DNA of 64,000 bases from Rhizomucor pusillus. Lineage: Eukaryota > Mucoromycota > Mucoromycetes > Mucorales > Lichtheimiaceae. How positions within the stretch are numbered: position 1 is the stretch's first letter; each line of letters starts with the position of its first letter. The DNA lies in contig FWWN02000565.1 of the NCBI GenBank assembly GCA_900175165.2, forward strand, positions 1 through 64,000, read 5' to 3'. The notes under the pieces are model-generated. The model ran no database searches and was not told where the DNA came from. It worked only from the letters and a program-made list of their open reading frames with translations. This document shows positions 60,822 through 64,000 of the stretch, one piece after another. Position numbers and translations under genes: made by a program.

Positions 60822-61172
60822 AGAAGTCCGTGCAACGGTAAACAGGGAAACCTTATCATTGCAGAAAATTGGAGACCCGAATCTTACCATGATTACTGTT
60901 GTATACACATACTCATACACACACACGCACACACACGAATGTCACGCTAGCATTGGTAACTCTCTGTACCATGCGCAGAAAAATAAAGAACAATCTGCCT
61001 GTCTTCCAAGCAGGATGCGCTGCACCTTGACATTATGGAATGCATGACACTCAGGGGCCAATGACGACAAGACGTCCCAAATCCGGTTAGCTGTCTCCAG
61101 AAAGTCAAAATGAAGCCAATAACCTTGATTGAAGGAATTCGTTCTTGCTGTTGTTCCCTTTTTCTTTTTGCT
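60822..61172. other. intergenic region with (AC)n tract
   Basis: Between PRMT5 and the transporter gene. An imperfect AC array is at 60903-60937. The final 35 bases are strongly pyrimidine-rich. Confidence 0.6.
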
Positions 61173-63305
61173 ATGCAGACTCCCAAATACCCCGAGCCGA
61201 TACCGGACGAAACGATTGCGAATCTTGTACACCAGCACTTGGTGACAGACTCTCCACCTTCAGAACAACAGAGTGACAGCAACCACCAGGCTGACTGCAG
61301 TGCACTATCACGGTCCGAATACTCCGGGCGACCGACCGAGGAGATCGCCATACCCTACCATTTACCAGGTGTCGCCATCACTCACGACATTTACACGCAT
61401 GCAAACAGCCTTATAGCGTCTGGGTCTCTTCAGCGCAGCAAGTCCACGGCCGATCTGAACGTCAGAGGCGGCAAGCTTTTGCACAAGGACGACCTTGAGA
61501 ACGACCCGGTTATGGAGAACTTGACAAAACCTGGTGGGTTCCGGAGGTATCATGTGCAGCAACAACAACAACAACAACAAAGAAGCGACTCGGATAGTCC
61601 CTCGGAAGTTGACGACACTGACTCGCCTGCATTTTCACAATTATTCCGGCCACTCTCGGTGTCTTCCATGGCATCCACCAACTACTCTGCTCTGCTCAGG
61701 TCAGACTCGGTAGCAAAGACAGCGACGATTGATTCCCTTCGTAATATCCCGACGCGGCATTTCTTGGAATACTTGGCTATCACATCTGTCCTCGATCGAT
61801 TCGCGGGTGAAGACCTGTCGGATTCGGAAGACGAGGATGAAAGCGAAGAGAATGCTCCGCTCCTGGATCCGCAGCAGCGCAAGAAACGACGAGCAGCATT
61901 GTGGAAGAAGCGCCGGCGTCTCCTTAGTGGTGGCAACGGAGACGACTATTCATCTTTGGAAACAGCCGAGCGAGGTAGCAAAAACAAAGCGAATGCGTTC
62001 AAGACAGCGCTTTTGCTTTTCAAAGCGTTTATCAGCAGCGGTATTTTGTTCTTGCCAAAGGCATTCTCGAACGGCGGCCTCGGGTTTTCCATTGTGACTC
62101 TATATTTCATGGGCGCCATCTCGCTGTATTGTTTCTTGCTGCTGCTGGAATGCAAAGAGCAGCTGCATGGAAGTTACGGTGACATTGGCGGGGCTCTGTA
62201 TGGGCCCTGGATGCGCCGACTCGTTCTATTTTCCATCGCCATCTCCCAGGTAACCTCAATGTGTAGCCAATGTATGCATCTTGTTAATCGAAAATTGCAT
62301 TTGTTACAGCTCGGTTTCACCTGCGGTGGAACCATATTTATTGTACAGAACATTGCTCAGGCTGTGCGTTCGCTTTCACACCATGCCATTCAACTCAACA
62401 CTGACAAACTCTTGATTTTGGTCGCCGCGTTGTTGATGCCTCTTGTGCTTATCCGGAACATTGCAAAACTTTCACCAGCTGCTTTGTCTGCAGATATTTT
62501 AATCGTACTGGGCTTGCTGATTTTATTGGCATGCGATGTCTACCAAATATTTGTATTGAACACTGCAGATGGTGTACCAACCGTCGGTCCAGACATCCAA
62601 TGGTGGCTCAACCCGACTGCCTACCCCGTATTTATTGGCACCGCCGTCTACTCATTTGAAGGCATTGGGCTTATTATCCCTATCTGCGATGCCATGGAGA
62701 AACCAAAGCAGTTCCCCATGGTCCTGACAGCTACCATGATATTTATCGCAACCGTACTGTGTGCGGTCGGTTCTCTGGGCTACCTCGCATTCGGCAGCAA
62801 CGTCCAGACGGTGGCGTTGCTCAACCTTCCCGAAGGTCCCTTGGGAAGCACTGTCCAGCTTGGATACGCACTCGCGGTCCATTTGACAAACCCTCTTGCA
62901 TTGTTTCCAACCATCCGTATTGTCGAGCAGGCTCTATTTGGAGAGAAAACCGGAAAGCACAATCCAAGCATCAAATGGCAAAAGAATGCCTTGCGTTGCT
63001 CCGTTGTGATCACGTGCGCATTGATCGCTTGGGGCGGTGCGAACGACTTGGACAAGTTCATCAGCTTAATTGGATCAATATGTTGCTGTAAGTTTCGTAT
63101 AGAGTGGGTTTTTCTCTTGTTCAAATTCCTCACATAACTGTAACTAGGTCCACTGAGTCTCATATTCCCGCCTCTATTCCACCTCCATTTACCGACGACA
63201 AAGGCGTACCAGCGATGGGTTGACCAGCTGCTCATAACCTTTGGTGTCGTTGTGATGATTTTCACACTGTGGAACACATCTAAGCAGTGGGGCTCAGAGA
63301 CTTGA
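61173..63305 (+). CDS. Vacuolar amino-acid transporter (AVT3-like, AAAP family)
   Basis: Three exons: 61173-62249, 62310-63087, 63148-63305; 670 residues. AVT3-type carriers export amino acids from the vacuole using the proton gradient. A long cytosolic N-terminus (about 280 residues, with a Gln run and an acidic stretch DLSDSEDEDESEENAPLLD) precedes the transporter domain. The domain starts NAFKTALLLFKAFISSGILF, followed by about ten more membrane spans; typical blocks are LPKAFSNGGLGFSIVTLYFM and IGTAVYSFEGIGLIIPICDA. NAPLLD could be a dileucine vacuole-sorting signal. The ATG at 61173 is preferred since the sequence just before it is a pyrimidine tract; an in-frame ATG at 61110 would add 21 residues, and TATGCAG there could also be a splice acceptor. 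The 60-base intron 62250-62309 is stop-free. Confidence 0.88.
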
Positions 63306-63838
63306 AGATATCAATATTGAAACAAAACATGTAGATATATCCAATCCACACTTTCAAATTTTGGCTCTTCCCTCCCCCCCACATTCGACCTAGACGAATA
63401 TATAACTCATCTCTTGTCTAAAGCTAAACTTTATCTCAAGTAATATAGCAAAAAAGGTTGTTTCCGCATTGCCGGTTTGATTGTGGGTTTGTCCGCGACA
63501 TCGCAAGCAAAAGAAATAAGACGGCATGTTGGCTGCCTGTACGACGCTGACCGAGTTATGGGAATTGGCCGATGAAGTGCATACGGCCTTTGCGCGTTTC
63601 CTGTTGGCTGAACTTTAAATATGCACACAATCAATGTTGTCAGTGTGGGCCGCCACGTGCATTATACGCGTCGTGAAGTGCTCTTTTTTGTAACCTGCCT
63701 CACATCCAGGAACTTCCCAGGGACCAGAAACCTGGGAATATGGCTTCCGCTTCCTTTTTTTTCTTTTTTAAGACTTTTCTTTTTCTCCTTGTTCTTTTAC
63801 AATCTTGTTTCTCCTCTATCTAGGAAAATAATACATAT
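63306..63838. other. intergenic region at right end
   Basis: About 530 bases: 3' UTR of the transporter, then probably a promoter; 63740-63825 is strongly T/C-rich like a leader. No gene recognised. Confidence 0.55.
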
Positions 63839-64000
63839 ATGGACGAAAAAGTACTAGATATTGCAACAGAAACCAAGGAGAAGATCGTGATTGAGGAGCA
63901 GCGCTCTGTCGTTGACAGCAGCAGCAGCAACGAGGATGTGCAGGCATAGACATTTTCGCAAAAGTTATCCTTGGTATTTGCCAGCATAGCCCTTGGATCA
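63839..64000 (+). CDS. Start of a probable MFS transporter (partial, uncertain)
   Basis: An ATG at 63839 opens a 36-codon frame (MDEKVLDIATETKEKIVIEE, then QRSVVDSSSSNEDVQA) ending in TAG at 63947-63949. The same frame continues after the TAG as FSQKLSLVFASIALGS, which reads like the first membrane span of an MFS drug:proton antiporter. Either an intron ends at GCATAG|ACA, with its donor upstream (for example GTGATT at 63887), or the TAG is a true stop that breaks the gene. The right edge hides the rest, so the choice cannot be made. An acidic, Ser-rich cytosolic N-terminus is normal for such transporters. Confidence 0.4.

Noticed and set aside
61110..61172. Upstream ATG for the AVT3-like gene
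   Set aside because: The added residues come from a pyrimidine tract (Cys/Leu/Phe-rich), better seen as a leader or splice acceptor. Kept as an alternative only.

Overview
The window looks like a compact, intron-rich fungal nuclear chromosome segment, most likely from Mucoromycota and probably Mucorales. I infer this from short introns (about 50-105 bases), tight gene spacing, fungal-type genes (KEX2, MGM1, JIP5, RTC3, a HAL4-type kinase, EDC3) and animal-like versions of TM9SF3, a TCERG1-like WW/FF protein, a TBRG1-like FYR protein and PRMT5. The species cannot be fixed by reading alone. I model 25 complete protein genes, two genes cut by the window edges and one tRNA-Lys. Exon joins were checked by reading frame and by known family sequence, not by transcripts.

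Layout. 1-9.6 kb: a 3' gene fragment, complex I subunit NDUFS8, TM9SF3-like protein, then HSP90 and a WW/FF splicing/transcription protein on the minus strand, and proteasome beta-3 reading away from the latter. 9.9-21.5 kb: an orphan gene, a SNF2/STH1-type remodelling ATPase (minus), mitochondrial dynamin MGM1 (plus) and EDC3 (minus). 23.5-31.4 kb: a bHLH-zipper factor, a HAL4-type kinase, a FYRN/FYRC protein, complex III subunit QCR7 and a second orphan (minus). 33.2-42.4 kb: a membrane-anchored ubiquitin protease, proteasome alpha-2 (minus), the PKA regulatory subunit, tRNA-Lys(CTT) and JIP5/WDR55 (minus). 43.2-63.3 kb: kexin, RTC3, an unknown coiled-coil protein, importin beta-3, a LIM-C1-RhoGAP protein (minus), PRMT5 and a vacuolar-type amino-acid transporter. 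The last 160 bases hold the start of a probable MFS transporter.

The genes are mostly housekeeping, with no cluster, mobile element, CRISPR or virus-like gene recognised. Themes recur (two 20S proteasome subunits plus a deubiquitinase; three mitochondrial proteins; four chromatin or transcription proteins), but nothing indicates co-operation beyond shared promoters and overlapping 3' ends.

The most notable signal is in gene structure. Eight of about 115 modelled introns use a GC donor with the consensus GCAAGT or GCAAGA. Four others have a length divisible by three and no stop, and two of those interrupt functional motifs (the MGM1 GTPase region and the second PKA-R cAMP pocket). The PSMB3 first coding exon is the ATG alone. 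No clearly new biological system was found.
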